Under the pieces are notes generated by a model. It had not been told where the DNA came from. It was given only the letters and a program-made list of their open reading frames with translations, and made no database searches. A stretch of 64,000 nt of DNA from Methylobacterium amylolyticum (lineage in GTDB: Bacteria; Pseudomonadota; Alphaproteobacteria; Rhizobiales; Beijerinckiaceae), in assembly GCF_030700245.1 (NCBI RefSeq), contig NZ_JAUYZI010000011.1, positions 79,830-143,829 of the forward strand, given 5' to 3'. Shown in pieces: positions 1 through 8,873 of this stretch; within the stretch, counting starts at the first letter, position 1; the number at the start of each line of letters is the position of its first letter. The position numbers and the translations under genes were made by a program.

Positions 1-223
1 CGCTAGGCCGCCGGTGCCCCCGCCGGTCGCGCGCGGCGGGTCGCTCTGGGCGAGCACGTTGGGAAGAAAGTCGATCGGGCTTGGCCGTCCGGTCGTCGGC
101 GCGACGTCGGACCTCACGAACGGCGGGTGCGGCGAGGACGTGTCCCGTGTGGCGAGGATGCGTTCCGATAGCCGCGGATCCCATCAGTGATACGGCTATA
201 CCAGAAATAACGACGTCGGTTCG

Positions 224-248
224 GGAACCCGATTGCGCGCAACCCGTT
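224..248 (+). promoter_or_regulatory. EcfG-type general stress promoter (candidate)
   Basis: GGAAC at 224-228 is followed by a 16-base spacer and CGTT at 245-248. This is the consensus known for EcfG, the sigma factor of the PhyR-NepR-EcfG general stress response in alphaproteobacteria. It lies about 50 bases ahead of the GTG start at 301. The rest of 1-300 shows no supported gene. Confidence 0.55.
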
Positions 249-300
249 CCTCGCCCGCTGCCGCACCGGCAGCCGAGATCGGCGAGGAGACGGGCGGACC

Positions 301-1761
301 GTGACGGCGGGTGTCGACAGGCATGAGCTGAGGCAGATCATCGCCGGCCTGAGCGAGGGCGTGATCCTGGTCGAGCCCGACCAGACGATCACCTACGCCA
401 ACGCGGCCGCTCTGGCGATGCACGGGGCCGCCAGTCTGGACGAGATCGGGTCCACGGTCGATGCGTACCGCGCGCGCTTCGCCCTGCGCTATCGCAACAA
501 TCACGCCCTCGAGAGCTATCCGATCGAGCGGGTCGCCGCCGGGGAGACCGTCAACGACGTCGTCGTCGAGGTGCGGCGGACGGACGATCCCGACAGCACG
601 TTCGTCCACTCGCTGCGCAGCCTCGTCGCCACCGACCGGGACGGGCGCCCGAGCTGCCTCGCCCTGGTGCTCAGGGACGTCTCCGCTCGGTTCGAGGCCG
701 AGGAGCGCTTCGAGAAGACCTTCAACGCCAACCCGGCGCCCGCCGTCATCACGCGGCTCGCCGACCTGCGCCACGTCAAGGTCAATGCCGGCTTCCTGGA
801 GATGACCGGCCACACCCGCGAGGCCGTGATCGGCCGCAGCGTCTACGAGGTCGACGTGCTGGCGGGCGCCCGCGACCGCGATCTCGCGGTCTCCCGCCTG
901 CACGGGGGCGGCACCATCCCGCAGATGGAGGCCTGCCTCGACCTGCCGGACGGGGGCAGCCGCTTCGTCATCGTCGCGGGCCAGCCGATCGAGATGGGCG
1001 ATGAGCCCTGCATGCTGTTCACCTTCGCCGACCTCGAACTGCGCAAGAAGGCGGAGGCCGCCCTGCGCCAGAGCGAGGAGCGCTTCGCCCGGGCGTTCCG
1101 GATGACACCGGTGCCGACCGTGCTGGCGCGGGCGGAGAATCTCCAGGTCACGGGCATCAACGCGGCCTTCACCCGGGTCTTCGGCCTGGGCGAGGACGGG
1201 ATCGTCGGGCGCACGCTCGCCGAGGCGGGCCTGTGGGTGACCGAAGCCCAGCGCGCGTCCTTCGAGGCGGCGCTGGGCCGGCACGGCTGCGTGCCCGGCG
1301 TCGAGGTCTGCCTGCGGCACGAGAGCGGGGCGAACCTCGACTGCCTCGTCTCGGCCGAGCGCGTGAGCCTCGACGAGGCGGGGCTCGTGCTGCTGGTGCT
1401 TCAGGACATCACCGCGCGCAAGCACACCGAGCGGGAGCTGTTCGACGCCATCGAGACGGTGATGGCCGACACCTCCTGGTTCAGCCGCGGCTTGATCGAG
1501 AAGCTCGCCGGTCTGCGCCGGCCGGGCCGCGAGGGGGCGAACGGCTCGGTGCCCGACCTGACGGTGCGCGAGCGCCAGATCCTCAACCTGATCTGCTCGG
1601 GCCTGGAGGACGACGCCATCGCACGCAAGCTCGGCCTGTCGCGCAACACGGTGCGCAACCACGGGGCCGCGCTCTACCGCAAGCTCGGGCTGCACAAGCG
1701 CGCGGAGGTGATCCTCTGGGGACGCGAGAACGGCTTTCCGGCGCGGGCTGCCGGTAGTTGA
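301..1761 (+). CDS. PAS-domain LuxR-family transcriptional regulator
   Basis: The 486-residue protein appears to sense a signal with three PAS-like modules (about residues 10-125, 135-245 and 255-370) and bind DNA with a C-terminal LuxR/GerE helix-turn-helix (about 415-480, starting DLTVRERQIL and containing GLSRNTVRNH). There is no receiver domain, transmembrane segment or kinase domain, so it is probably a cytoplasmic one-component regulator. GTG at 301 is chosen because PAS-like sequence begins at once and no in-frame ATG lies nearby. The EcfG-type promoter upstream suggests stress-dependent expression. Its ligand cannot be told from sequence. Confidence 0.85.
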   Translation: MTAGVDRHELRQIIAGLSEGVILVEPDQTITYANAAALAMHGAASLDEIGSTVDAYRARFALRYRNNHALESYPIERVAAGETVNDVVVEVRRTDDPDSTFVHSLRSLVATDRDGRPSCLALVLRDVSARFEAEERFEKTFNANPAPAVITRLADLRHVKVNAGFLEMTGHTREAVIGRSVYEVDVLAGARDRDLAVSRLHGGGTIPQMEACLDLPDGGSRFVIVAGQPIEMGDEPCMLFTFADLELRKKAEAALRQSEERFARAFRMTPVPTVLARAENLQVTGINAAFTRVFGLGEDGIVGRTLAEAGLWVTEAQRASFEAALGRHGCVPGVEVCLRHESGANLDCLVSAERVSLDEAGLVLLVLQDITARKHTERELFDAIETVMADTSWFSRGLIEKLAGLRRPGREGANGSVPDLTVRERQILNLICSGLEDDAIARKLGLSRNTVRNHGAALYRKLGLHKRAEVILWGRENGFPARAAGS

Positions 1762-1774
1762 GACCCGATCTACC

Positions 1775-1788
1775 GGTACATTCGTACC
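1775..1788. other. small inverted repeat in the 1762-2082 gap
   Basis: GGTAC-ATTC-GTACC lies just after the stop of the PAS-LuxR gene. It could be a weak hairpin or an operator. The rest of the 320-base gap is GC-rich and holds no gene or clear promoter that I can support. Confidence 0.25.
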
Positions 1789-2082
1789 ATTGAACAGGTT
1801 CGCAGAGGGCACATCTGCGGGTCGGCCCGAGGGCTTGCCACGTCCGGCGCGGCGTCCGGGACCGAGGCGTGCCGGATCGAGGAAGGGACACCGACATCCG
1901 CCGGGCCTCGCGAGGGCCCGGCGAAGAACGCCGTCGGCAGGCACCGGGATGAGGCCCGGGCCGGAGCCGAGGGCCGGAGGCGCGGAACCGGATCACGGAG
2001 GGTGACCGGGCCGCGCGACCGACGCCGATCGGCGCAGCCTCCGGGGGCGCCGTCTCACCCACCACACGACACGGAGACCGAC

Positions 2083-2418
2083 ATGATCGACACCGACAGG
2101 ATCACCGGCGCGGCCAGGGAGCTGGGCGGCAAGGTGCAGGGCGCGGTCGGCGACCTCACCGGCTCGAAGAGCGACTCGGTCGAGGGCCGCGTCCGCGAGG
2201 CCGTGGGGCAGGCCGAGAACCTCTACGGTCACGCCAAGGACGCGGCCCGGCACGCGGCCGACGAGGCCTACGAGGTGGCCGAGGACGCCTACGACCAGGG
2301 ACGCCGCTACCTGCGGGAGGGCCACGAGCGCTCCATCGAGTGGCCCCACGCCTCGCTGCTGGTGGCGGGCCTCGTGGGCTTCGGCCTCGGCCTGCTCGTC
2401 AACGCCCGCCGCCGCTGA
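2083..2418 (+). CDS. CsbD-family protein with C-terminal membrane anchor
   Basis: The 111-residue protein opens with a CsbD-like helical segment (ITGAARELGGKVQGAVGDLTG), continues with an Ala/Asp/Glu-rich amphipathic stretch, and ends in one hydrophobic helix (about residues 88-106) followed by Arg residues. CsbD proteins are small hydrophilic general-stress proteins of unknown mechanism, and the C-terminal helix suggests this one is tied to the membrane. ATG at 2083 has a GGAG-like ribosome site 7 bases upstream. A longer frame from 2002 is possible, but its extra 27 residues look non-coding. It precedes another membrane protein and a second CsbD protein. Confidence 0.8.
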   Translation: MIDTDRITGAARELGGKVQGAVGDLTGSKSDSVEGRVREAVGQAENLYGHAKDAARHAADEAYEVAEDAYDQGRRYLREGHERSIEWPHASLLVAGLVGFGLGLLVNARRR

Positions 2419-2463
2419 ACCGGCGCTCATCCTCTCGACGACCGAACCACTCGGAGTACACGC

Positions 2464-3384
2464 GTGACCACCATCCAGACCGCCGCACCGCTGGCGACCG
2501 AGGCGCATGCCGACACGCGCGCCGTCCTACTCAACCAAGTCTCCTGGGGCGCCATCTTCGCCGGTGCCGTCACCGCCCTGGTGGCGCAGGTCGTCCTGAA
2601 CCTCGTCGGCGTGGGCGTCGGGCTGTCCTCGGTCGGCGCCAACGCCGCCGACAACCCGGCCGCCTCGACCCTGTCGCTCGGCGCGGGGCTGTGGTTCGTG
2701 ATCTCGGGGCTCGTCGCCTCGCTGGTCGGCGGCCTCATCGCGGGCCGGCTCTCGGGCAAGACGCTGCCGGGCGCGGCCGGCCTGCACGGGCTGGTCTCCT
2801 GGGCGGTGACCACGCTCGTCGTGCTCTACCTGCTCACCTCCGCGGTCGGCGGCCTCGTCGGCGGCACCCTGGGCACCGTCGCGGGCGCGCTCGGCGGCGC
2901 GGGCAACCTCGTCGGCGGCACGGTGCAGACCGCGGCCCAGGCCGCCGCGCCCTCGCTGTCGAAGATCTCGAACCCGCTCGACGGCATCGAGCAGAAGGTC
3001 CGCGAGCAGGCCGCCGGCCAGGACCCGCAGGCCGCCCGCGACGCGGCGGTGGCGGCGGTCAAGGCCGTGCTGACCGGCGATGCCGCCCAGAAGCAGCAGG
3101 CCGAAGCCCGCGCGGCGGACGCGCTCGCCAAGGCGCAGGGCATCCCCGCCGATCAGGCCCGCCAGCAGGTGCAGGACTACGAGAAGCAGTACGAGCAGGC
3201 GGTCGCCACCGCCAAGCAGAAGGCCGAGGCCGCCGCCGTGACGGCGAAGTCGGCCGCGACCCAGGGCGCGTTCTACGCCGCCCTGGCGCTGGTCCTCGGC
3301 GCGCTCGCCGCCTTCCTCGGCGGCCGCTTCGGCGCCCCCAAGCCTGCGACCCTGATCGGTGCCTACGAGGATCGCCGCTTCTGA
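2464..3384 (+). CDS. multi-pass membrane protein with Ala-rich coiled domain (PhnA-like annotation)
   Basis: The 306-residue protein has hydrophobic helices at about 25-50, 72-98, 106-130 and 275-295, with a Gly-rich turn region near 125-150. Between them lies a long Ala/Gln/Lys-rich, probably coiled-coil or amphipathic segment (about 155-265). Similar alphaproteobacterial proteins are often labelled PhnA-like, without known function. The start is GTG at 2464. It sits between two CsbD genes, so a role in membrane stress is a reasonable inference from context but is not shown. Confidence 0.7.
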   Translation: MTTIQTAAPLATEAHADTRAVLLNQVSWGAIFAGAVTALVAQVVLNLVGVGVGLSSVGANAADNPAASTLSLGAGLWFVISGLVASLVGGLIAGRLSGKTLPGAAGLHGLVSWAVTTLVVLYLLTSAVGGLVGGTLGTVAGALGGAGNLVGGTVQTAAQAAAPSLSKISNPLDGIEQKVREQAAGQDPQAARDAAVAAVKAVLTGDAAQKQQAEARAADALAKAQGIPADQARQQVQDYEKQYEQAVATAKQKAEAAAVTAKSAATQGAFYAALALVLGALAAFLGGRFGAPKPATLIGAYEDRRF

Positions 3385-3396
3385 ATTCCGCCGATC

Positions 3397-3418
3397 GGCC
3401 CCGCCCGCGGGCGGGGCC
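3397..3418. terminator. 22-base perfect palindrome after the membrane protein gene
   Basis: Two 11-base arms, GGCCCCGCCCG and its complement, meet without a loop 12 bases after the stop at 3384. There is no T-run. It may act as a transcription pause, a partial terminator or a protein-binding site between the membrane protein and csbD genes. Confidence 0.35.
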
Positions 3419-3470
3419 GCCCACCGACCGGCCGAGCCGGTCCCCACAACCCTGAGAAGGAGAGCACGCG

Positions 3471-3674
3471 ATGAGCAGCACCACCGACAAGATCAAGGGC
3501 CTGGCGAACGAGGCCGCGGGCAACGTCAAGCAGGGCGTCGGCAAGGCCACCGGCAACGACCGGCTCGTGGCCGAGGGCAAGGCGCAGGAGCTGAAGGGCG
3601 AGGCGCAGAAGACGGTCGGCGACGTCAAGGACGGCGCCAAGACCATCGCCGACAAGATCACCGGCAAGCGCTGA
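3471..3674 (+). CDS. CsbD-family stress protein
   Basis: This 67-residue, Lys- and Asp-rich protein matches CsbD over its whole length: [20 protein letters not shown] is followed by a second repeat-like half ([16 protein letters not shown]). CsbD proteins are abundant in stressed and stationary bacteria, and their biochemical role is unknown. It has no signal or membrane helix, so it is cytoplasmic. A strong AGAAGGAGA ribosome site precedes ATG 3471. It is the second CsbD gene within 1.6 kb. A hairpin follows its stop. Confidence 0.9.
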   Translation: MSSTTDKIKGLANEAAGNVKQGVGKATGNDRLVAEGKAQELKGEAQKTVGDVKDGAKTIADKITGKR

Positions 3675-3682
3675 GCGTGGCG

Positions 3683-3711
3683 GGGTGGCACCGGTCGGAC
3701 CGGTGCCACCC
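3683..3711 (+). terminator. hairpin after csbD
   Basis: A 13-base perfect stem (GGGTGGCACCGGT and its complement) with a 3-base loop begins 9 bases after the csbD stop. It lacks a T-run but is a plausible transcript end. Confidence 0.5.
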
Positions 3712-3876
3712 GAGCCCGGACGCGGCGCGGGCGTTTCCCATCGCTGCTGCGCTCGGCGAAGGGCCGGCCGCCGACGGCGGGGCACCCCGGAGGCCGCGCA
3801 CGGGTCCCGCGGCGACCGCTTGGAGGATCGCGGCACAGCGCCGATGGTAGCGCCGTGCACACGATCAGGAGATCCG

Positions 3877-4866
3877 ATGGTCCGGTCCCTTCTCGCAGCG
3901 GCGACGCTCGTCCTTCTCGAAGCCGCCCCCGCCCTGGCCCAGCAGTTCACCCTCCCGCCGGGCTACAGCAACAGCGTCGCCAATTCCGGCATCCCCGGCA
4001 TCGAGAACGGGCACGTCTTCCTGTACAACGCGCCGCCCGCCTGGGATCCGGCGCAGACGCTGCGGGTCGAGCGCCGGATCGGCACCGGCTCCGGCAATCC
4101 CGGCTGGACCTACAACGCGCTCTACGCCACCTGCACGACCAACGCGCAGAACAAGGGCTACGAGTGGTGCGGCACCTTCGAGAGCCACAACACCGCTCAT
4201 CTCTCAACGGGCGCGCAGAACGTCGCCCTGAACGCCACGATGTGGCGCGACCCGACCGACACGGGCGAGCCGACATCTCCCTCCTGGGCCGGCAACTTCA
4301 ACTGCGTCGACACGGTGGGCAAGCCCGATCCCGTCTCGGCCTGCGTCGGGGCGGAGATCAACGTCGGCGGCGCGGTCGGCACCGATGCGAACCGCCAGCG
4401 GGTCGCCGTGCACGCCGCGGTCGGCGGCCAGCCGGGCAGCCACGTGGGTTACGGCTACATGGTCTCCGGCACGCCGGGCGTCACGGTCGACCGGGCATTC
4501 TCGACGGCGAACGTGGGTGCGCTGTTCGGCATCGGTCTCGACCTCGCAGGCGGGGTGTTCTCAGGCGCCGCCGTCCTGCTCGCGCCGGGCCAGTCCCTCG
4601 CCCTCGACGGCACGCCCGACGGCGGCTTCGGGCGGTTCCTGTTCTACCGGGACGGGGCGCTGACCTACATGACGCCGGGGGGCGCGATGCTGCGGCTCGG
4701 CGACGACGGCGCCGTCCGTCTCGGCCGGGTGATCGAGGAGGTCCCGCACGTCCCGGCCTCGGCCACCGCCCCGTGCACCGCGGGCGAGCGCGCCTGGGAC
4801 GAGCGGTTCGAGTATCGCTGCGTCGCGCCGAACCGGTGGAAGCGCGCAGCCCTGAGCGATTGGTAG
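3877..4866 (+). CDS. secreted protein of unknown function
   Basis: The 329-residue product begins with a clear Sec signal peptide (MVRSLLAAATLVLLEAAPALAQ). The mature part has several paired Cys residues, many aromatic and Gly residues, and a C-terminal CTAGERAWDERFEYRCVAP motif like that seen in secreted or phage-tail-like proteins. I do not recognise a catalytic domain. ATG 3877 has AGGAG at 3867-3871; a longer frame from 3685 would place the signal peptide internally. No neighbour clearly shares an operon. It is probably periplasmic or extracellular. Confidence 0.7.
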   Translation: MVRSLLAAATLVLLEAAPALAQQFTLPPGYSNSVANSGIPGIENGHVFLYNAPPAWDPAQTLRVERRIGTGSGNPGWTYNALYATCTTNAQNKGYEWCGTFESHNTAHLSTGAQNVALNATMWRDPTDTGEPTSPSWAGNFNCVDTVGKPDPVSACVGAEINVGGAVGTDANRQRVAVHAAVGGQPGSHVGYGYMVSGTPGVTVDRAFSTANVGALFGIGLDLAGGVFSGAAVLLAPGQSLALDGTPDGGFGRFLFYRDGALTYMTPGGAMLRLGDDGAVRLGRVIEEVPHVPASATAPCTAGERAWDERFEYRCVAPNRWKRAALSDW

Positions 4867-4897
4867 GGCTCTCGCGCGGCGCGTGCTGCGGCGATCC

Positions 4898-5101
4898 TCA
4901 GCGCAGGTGACCGGCGGCGCGCAGCGCGCGCTCCACGGACACGGTCACCCCGGCCAGCGGGTCGTCGTTGGCCGATGCGATCGGCGCGACCGGCGGCATC
5001 TCGGCGACGTGCCGGCTGAAGAAGGCGTGCGCGTCGGCCGCGTGCTTGGCGTCCCGGCGCGCGCCGGCATCGGTCTGCATCCGCGCTGTGGCGGCGCGCA
5101 A
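4898..5101 (-). CDS. small unknown protein with disrupted or TTG start
   Basis: The reading frame is 67 codons with nearly every third base G or C, which favours real coding. It has no recognised domain. The only in-frame start at the 5' end is TTG 5101, or an internal ATG seven codons later. Just upstream, an AGGAG site and an ATG (5113) lie in the same frame but meet a TGA after three codons. So the gene either starts at TTG or has acquired a nonsense mutation. The remainder of 4867-5360 shows nothing else. Confidence 0.35.
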   Translation of the reverse strand: MRAATARMQTDAGARRDAKHAADAHAFFSRHVAEMPPVAPIASANDDPLAGVTVSVERALRAAGHLR

Positions 5102-5360
5102 TCAGCTCAACATCCGCGTCTCCTGGCCACATCCCCAACCTTGGCCGTAAACCGGCCGCGGCCGGGCAAGTTCCCGGCCAGACTCGACGGGGACCGCGCT
5201 CGCGAGCCGCCTCGACGACCGATGTCGATCAGACGTGACGGCCGTCGTGGGCGCGCGTTCGAGCCGCGCTCGCTTGCCATCCCGCCCGAACCGAAACGCC
5301 GGGCGTCGGACCCGACTTCCAGCCCATGGCCGCGGCACTTAAGAAGGCGGTCCTTCCCCG

Positions 5361-6230
5361 ATGGCCCGAAATTTCATGCTCAACGATATCTCAGCCGTCG
5401 AGCTGTCCCTGCTCGCGGTCTCGCTTCTCGGCGCCGGGGCACTCACGGGCTTCCTCGCTGGCGTGTTCGGCGTCGGCGGCGGCGCCCTGATCGTCCCCGT
5501 CCTCTACGAGCTGTTCCGGGTCATCGGGGTTCCGGAGGAACCCCGTATGCCGCTCTGCATCGGGACCTCCCTGGCCATCATCATTCCCACGTCGATCCGC
5601 TCGTTCAACGCCCACCGCGCGCGGGGAGCGGCGGACCTCCAGGTCGTGCGGCAATGGGCCGTTCCCGTCGTTCTGGGCGTCGTGGCGGGCAGCCTCATCG
5701 CGCGCTATGCCCCGGCCGATCTCTTCAAGATCGTCTTCGTCGGCGTCGCCGGCGTATCGGCCGTGCGGCTGCTGTTCGGGCGGGACACCTGGAGGTTCGG
5801 CACCGAGCTCCCGGGCCGCGCCGTCATGCGGCTCTACGGCTTCGTGATCGGCATCCTGTCCGCGCTGATGGGGATCGGCGGCGGCCAGTTGTCGAACCTC
5901 ATCATGACGTTCTACGGGCGTCCGATCCACCAGGCCGTGGCGACGTCGTCCGGCCTCGGCCTCCTGATCTCGATCCCGGGCACGCTCGGATACATCTACG
6001 CGGGCTGGCCGGTCGCGGGGGCCTATCCGGACGTTGCGGCCCTGCAGGCGCCGCTCGCCCTCGGATACGTGTCGCTGCTCGGATTCGTGCTGTTCGTGCC
6101 GACAAGCATCTGGGCGGCTCCGATCGGCGCCCGGGCGGCTCACGCGATGCCCAAGCGCCGCCTGGAGATCGCGTTCGGCGTGTTCCTCCTCATCGTCTGC
6201 GTTCGCTTCCTGCTGAGCCTGATCGCGTGA
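5361..6230 (+). CDS. TauE/SafE family membrane transporter (sulfite/anion exporter)
   Basis: The 289-residue protein has the two-halved layout of the TauE/SafE (DUF81) family. Each half starts with a Gly-rich motif: GFLAGVFGVGGGALIVPVL near residue 30 and ALMGIGGGQLSNL near 170. Seven to eight hydrophobic helices span the chain. The family exports sulfite, sulfoacetate or similar organic anions from the cytoplasm; the substrate here is unknown. ATG 5361 is the first in-frame start, and the preceding bases lack a strong ribosome site. It converges on the AraC regulator gene downstream. Confidence 0.85.
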   Translation: MARNFMLNDISAVELSLLAVSLLGAGALTGFLAGVFGVGGGALIVPVLYELFRVIGVPEEPRMPLCIGTSLAIIIPTSIRSFNAHRARGAADLQVVRQWAVPVVLGVVAGSLIARYAPADLFKIVFVGVAGVSAVRLLFGRDTWRFGTELPGRAVMRLYGFVIGILSALMGIGGGQLSNLIMTFYGRPIHQAVATSSGLGLLISIPGTLGYIYAGWPVAGAYPDVAALQAPLALGYVSLLGFVLFVPTSIWAAPIGARAAHAMPKRRLEIAFGVFLLIVCVRFLLSLIA

Positions 6231-6278
6231 GCAGCGTGATAGGCCTGTCCATAATATGAATGTATTATAAGAAATCAC

Positions 6279-7346
6279 TTACTTGATCTGGCAACGATAA
6301 GCGCCGGGATTCACGCCAGTCCACTTTCGGAACGCGCGAAAGAACGAGCTGGCCTCAGAGAAACCGGCAGACTCGGCAACCGCGGTCAAGCTCAGATTCG
6401 TCGTGCGCAGGAGATGCACGGCGATCTCCTTGCGGACGATGTCCTTGATCTCCTGAAACGACTGGCCTTCGGCCTCGATGCGGCGACGCAAGGTCGAAGC
6501 CGACAATTCGAAGCGGCGCGCGACCTCGTCGAAATCCGGCCAGTCGTCGGGATTGAGCGAGCGCAGCAGATACTTGACTTTCGCGACCGTGCCGGCGTCG
6601 TTGCGATACTTGACGAGGATGTTGGCTGGGGCACGCTGGAGGAAGGCGTCGCGGTCGGCCTTGGTCGCCCGGACCGGTCGGTCCAGCGCGTGGCTCGCCA
6701 CGATGAGGCGGTTCTCAGCCTGGGAGAATCGGATCTCGTCCGAGAAGAGGACCCGGTAATCCGCGCAGAAATCGGGAGCCGCCGGCACGACATCGATGGC
6801 CAGCACGGGTATTCTCTGCCTGACGAGGAAACACATCAGGCCGTGGATGATGAGCCAATAGGCGAAATAGCTGAAGGGCCGCTGGGAGACGCTCGATTTC
6901 GACAGCGTCAGGTAGGCGACACCGTCCTCCTCGATGAGCCGGCCGTTCATCCCGTCGAGCATGAGGGAGAAAAAATTGAGCGCGAGGTGGACGGCCTCCC
7001 GCAAGGTCTGACAGTTGAGGGCGGCCCTGCTGACGAATGCGAAACTCCCCGCCCGCATCGGCCGGGGGTTCATGCAGAAGAACTCGTCACCCGTCTCCTC
7101 GGCGGTCGCGAGCCAGATGGCGGCATATTGCTCGACCGAGATACGGCCGTCGTCGTCGGCGAGGTCGGCCAGCGAGACGCCGTTCCGACGCAGGAGCTCG
7201 ACCGGCATGCCCCGAAGGCGGGCGATGTCGAGAAGTGCCTCCCGGAGCAGGCGCATCGAGATCGTACCGCGGTCCTCCTGGCGGCGCCCCTCGACGGCGG
7301 TCCTGAAGGTGTCAAAAGCGTCAAGCACGGTGACAGATGCGGTCAT
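6279..7346 (-). CDS. AraC-family transcriptional regulator
   Basis: The 355-residue protein has an N-terminal AraC-type ligand-binding region (about 30-215, Arabinose_bd type) and a C-terminal pair of helix-turn-helices (about 260-350). The second carries the signature LTAVAESAGFSEASSFFRAFRKWTG. ATG 7346 is chosen because a GGGGG-rich ribosome site (AAGGGGG) precedes it; a TTG eight codons upstream is possible. It is transcribed away from the substrate-binding protein gene and stands before the acyl-CoA genes, so it likely controls one or both in response to a small molecule. That is inference. Confidence 0.85.
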   Translation of the reverse strand: MTASVTVLDAFDTFRTAVEGRRQEDRGTISMRLLREALLDIARLRGMPVELLRRNGVSLADLADDDGRISVEQYAAIWLATAEETGDEFFCMNPRPMRAGSFAFVSRAALNCQTLREAVHLALNFFSLMLDGMNGRLIEEDGVAYLTLSKSSVSQRPFSYFAYWLIIHGLMCFLVRQRIPVLAIDVVPAAPDFCADYRVLFSDEIRFSQAENRLIVASHALDRPVRATKADRDAFLQRAPANILVKYRNDAGTVAKVKYLLRSLNPDDWPDFDEVARRFELSASTLRRRIEAEGQSFQEIKDIVRKEIAVHLLRTTNLSLTAVAESAGFSEASSFFRAFRKWTGVNPGAYRCQIK

Positions 7347-7509
7347 TGCGGTGCGCCCCCTTCGCCGCAACTCTCGTTAGCAGCTCTGCCACGGCACCAT
7401 GAGGGGTCGGGCAGGGGTTCGGGCGACAACCGTCTCAAAACTCCCCCATGCTCCGTGTGCCGAGGGCTGGGCGGTCGTCTCCCGAATGACGCCAACACGG
7501 GAGGACACG

Positions 7510-8727
7510 ATGCGGAAGGGAGCATGGCTCGGGGCCATGATGATGGCGGCCGGCTTCTGCCAGACCGCGCCGGCATGGGCGCAACTGTCGGGCGACAAGC
7601 TCAAGGTCGGCGTCCTGACCGACCAGAGTTCGATCTACTCCGACATCGCCGGCAAGGGCTCGATCGTCGCGGCGAAGCTGGCGATCGAGGATTTTGGAAA
7701 GACGGTCCTCGGCCGTCCCGTCGAGCTGGTGGTCGCCAACCATCAAGCCAAGGTCGATATCGGGTCGGGCCTCGCGCGCGAGATGTTCACCCGTGACGGG
7801 GTCGATGTCATCGTCGACATCTCGCACTCGGCCGTGAGCCTCGCCGTGCAGGAAGTGGCGCGGGACGCGAACAAGCTCGTCATGCACGTCGGTTCCGCCC
7901 ACGCCGACCTGTACGGCTCGGCCTGCTCGCCCAACGGCGTCCTCTGGCTCTACGACACCTACACCTTGGCCAACGGCATGTCCCGCGCCCTGATCAAGGA
8001 GGGGGGCGACACGTGGTTCTTCGTGACGGCCGACTACGCGTTCGGCCACTCGATGCAGGCCCAGATGACGCGCATCGTCGGCGAGCTCGGCGGCAAGGTC
8101 CTGGGCTCCGTCCGCCATCCGATCAACTCGAGCGACTTCTCGTCCTACCTGCTGCAGGCGCAGGCCTCGGGCGCGAAGGTGATCGGGCTCGCGAACGTCG
8201 CGGGTGATACCGCGAACTCGATCAAGCAGGCGGGCGAGTTCGGGATCACGCAGGGCGGGCAGAAGCTGGCGGCGCTGATCTTCTACATCCAGACCGCGAA
8301 AGCGATCGGTCCGCAACTCGGCCAGGGTCTCCAGTTCCTGACCGGCTACTACTGGGACAGGGACGCGGCGAGCCGGACCTTCGCCAAGCGCTTCCAGGCC
8401 GAGATGGGCGGGGCGATGCCCTCGCAGATCCAGGCGGGCACCTACAGCGCCACCCTGCACTACCTGCGCAGCGTGGCGGCGGCGGGCACCGACGACGCGG
8501 GCGCGGTGATGAAGGCGATGCGCGCGTCGCCGGTGGACGACTTCTTCGCGGAGGGCGCGGTGCTGCGCGCGGACGGGCGGCTGATGAAGGACCTGTTCCT
8601 GGCCGAGATGAAGAAGCCGTCCGAGGTGAAGGGCCCCTGGGACCTGCTGACGATCGTGCGGCGCCTGCCGGCTGCCGAGATCATCCGCCCGATCGACCAG
8701 GGCGGCTGCGCGATGGCGCAACGATAG
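7510..8727 (+). CDS. ABC transporter substrate-binding protein, branched-chain amino acid type
   Basis: The 405-residue periplasmic protein has a signal peptide (residues 1-25, ending AWAQ) and a type-1 periplasmic binding fold of the Leu/Ile/Val or urea/amide kind (starting KLKVGVLTDQSSIYSDIAGKG). ATG 7510 has GGGAGG just upstream. No permease or ATPase gene is in the window, so it is an orphan component. Its divergent AraC regulator and the CoA ligase and beta-oxidation genes next door suggest it binds an organic acid or aromatic acid rather than an amino acid; this is inferred from context only. Confidence 0.85.
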   Translation: MRKGAWLGAMMMAAGFCQTAPAWAQLSGDKLKVGVLTDQSSIYSDIAGKGSIVAAKLAIEDFGKTVLGRPVELVVANHQAKVDIGSGLAREMFTRDGVDVIVDISHSAVSLAVQEVARDANKLVMHVGSAHADLYGSACSPNGVLWLYDTYTLANGMSRALIKEGGDTWFFVTADYAFGHSMQAQMTRIVGELGGKVLGSVRHPINSSDFSSYLLQAQASGAKVIGLANVAGDTANSIKQAGEFGITQGGQKLAALIFYIQTAKAIGPQLGQGLQFLTGYYWDRDAASRTFAKRFQAEMGGAMPSQIQAGTYSATLHYLRSVAAAGTDDAGAVMKAMRASPVDDFFAEGAVLRADGRLMKDLFLAEMKKPSEVKGPWDLLTIVRRLPAAEIIRPIDQGGCAMAQR

Positions 8728-8734
8728 CCCTCCA

Positions 8735-8766
8735 CGCCAGGGCGGAGCGACCGCTCGGCCCTGGCG
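8735..8766. terminator. hairpin between convergent genes
   Basis: A 15-base stem with a single G-G mismatch and a 2-base loop (outer arms CGCCAGGGC and GCCCTGGCG) starts 7 bases after the substrate-binding protein stop. It can serve both that gene and the convergent acyl-CoA dehydrogenase gene. Confidence 0.5.
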
Positions 8767-8873
8767 CACGGGGAATTCTGCGGGTGGGGAGCCCGACGCC
8801 GTGACCGGCCCGCGTCGCCGTCGCGCGCGGACCGCAGCCTCGCTCCAGCCCGCGCTACGCCGCCCAGCCCACT

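Noticed and set aside
196..1944. Long open frame of 582 codons on the minus strand
   Set aside because: It is the reverse shadow of the PAS-LuxR gene; it has no motif, and its residue mix (Arg, Gly, Ala, Asp, His) is typical of antisense frames in GC-rich DNA.
6245..6280. AT-rich stretch as origin or attachment site
   Set aside because: It is a short intergenic gap between convergent genes, without repeats, integrase or tRNA nearby.
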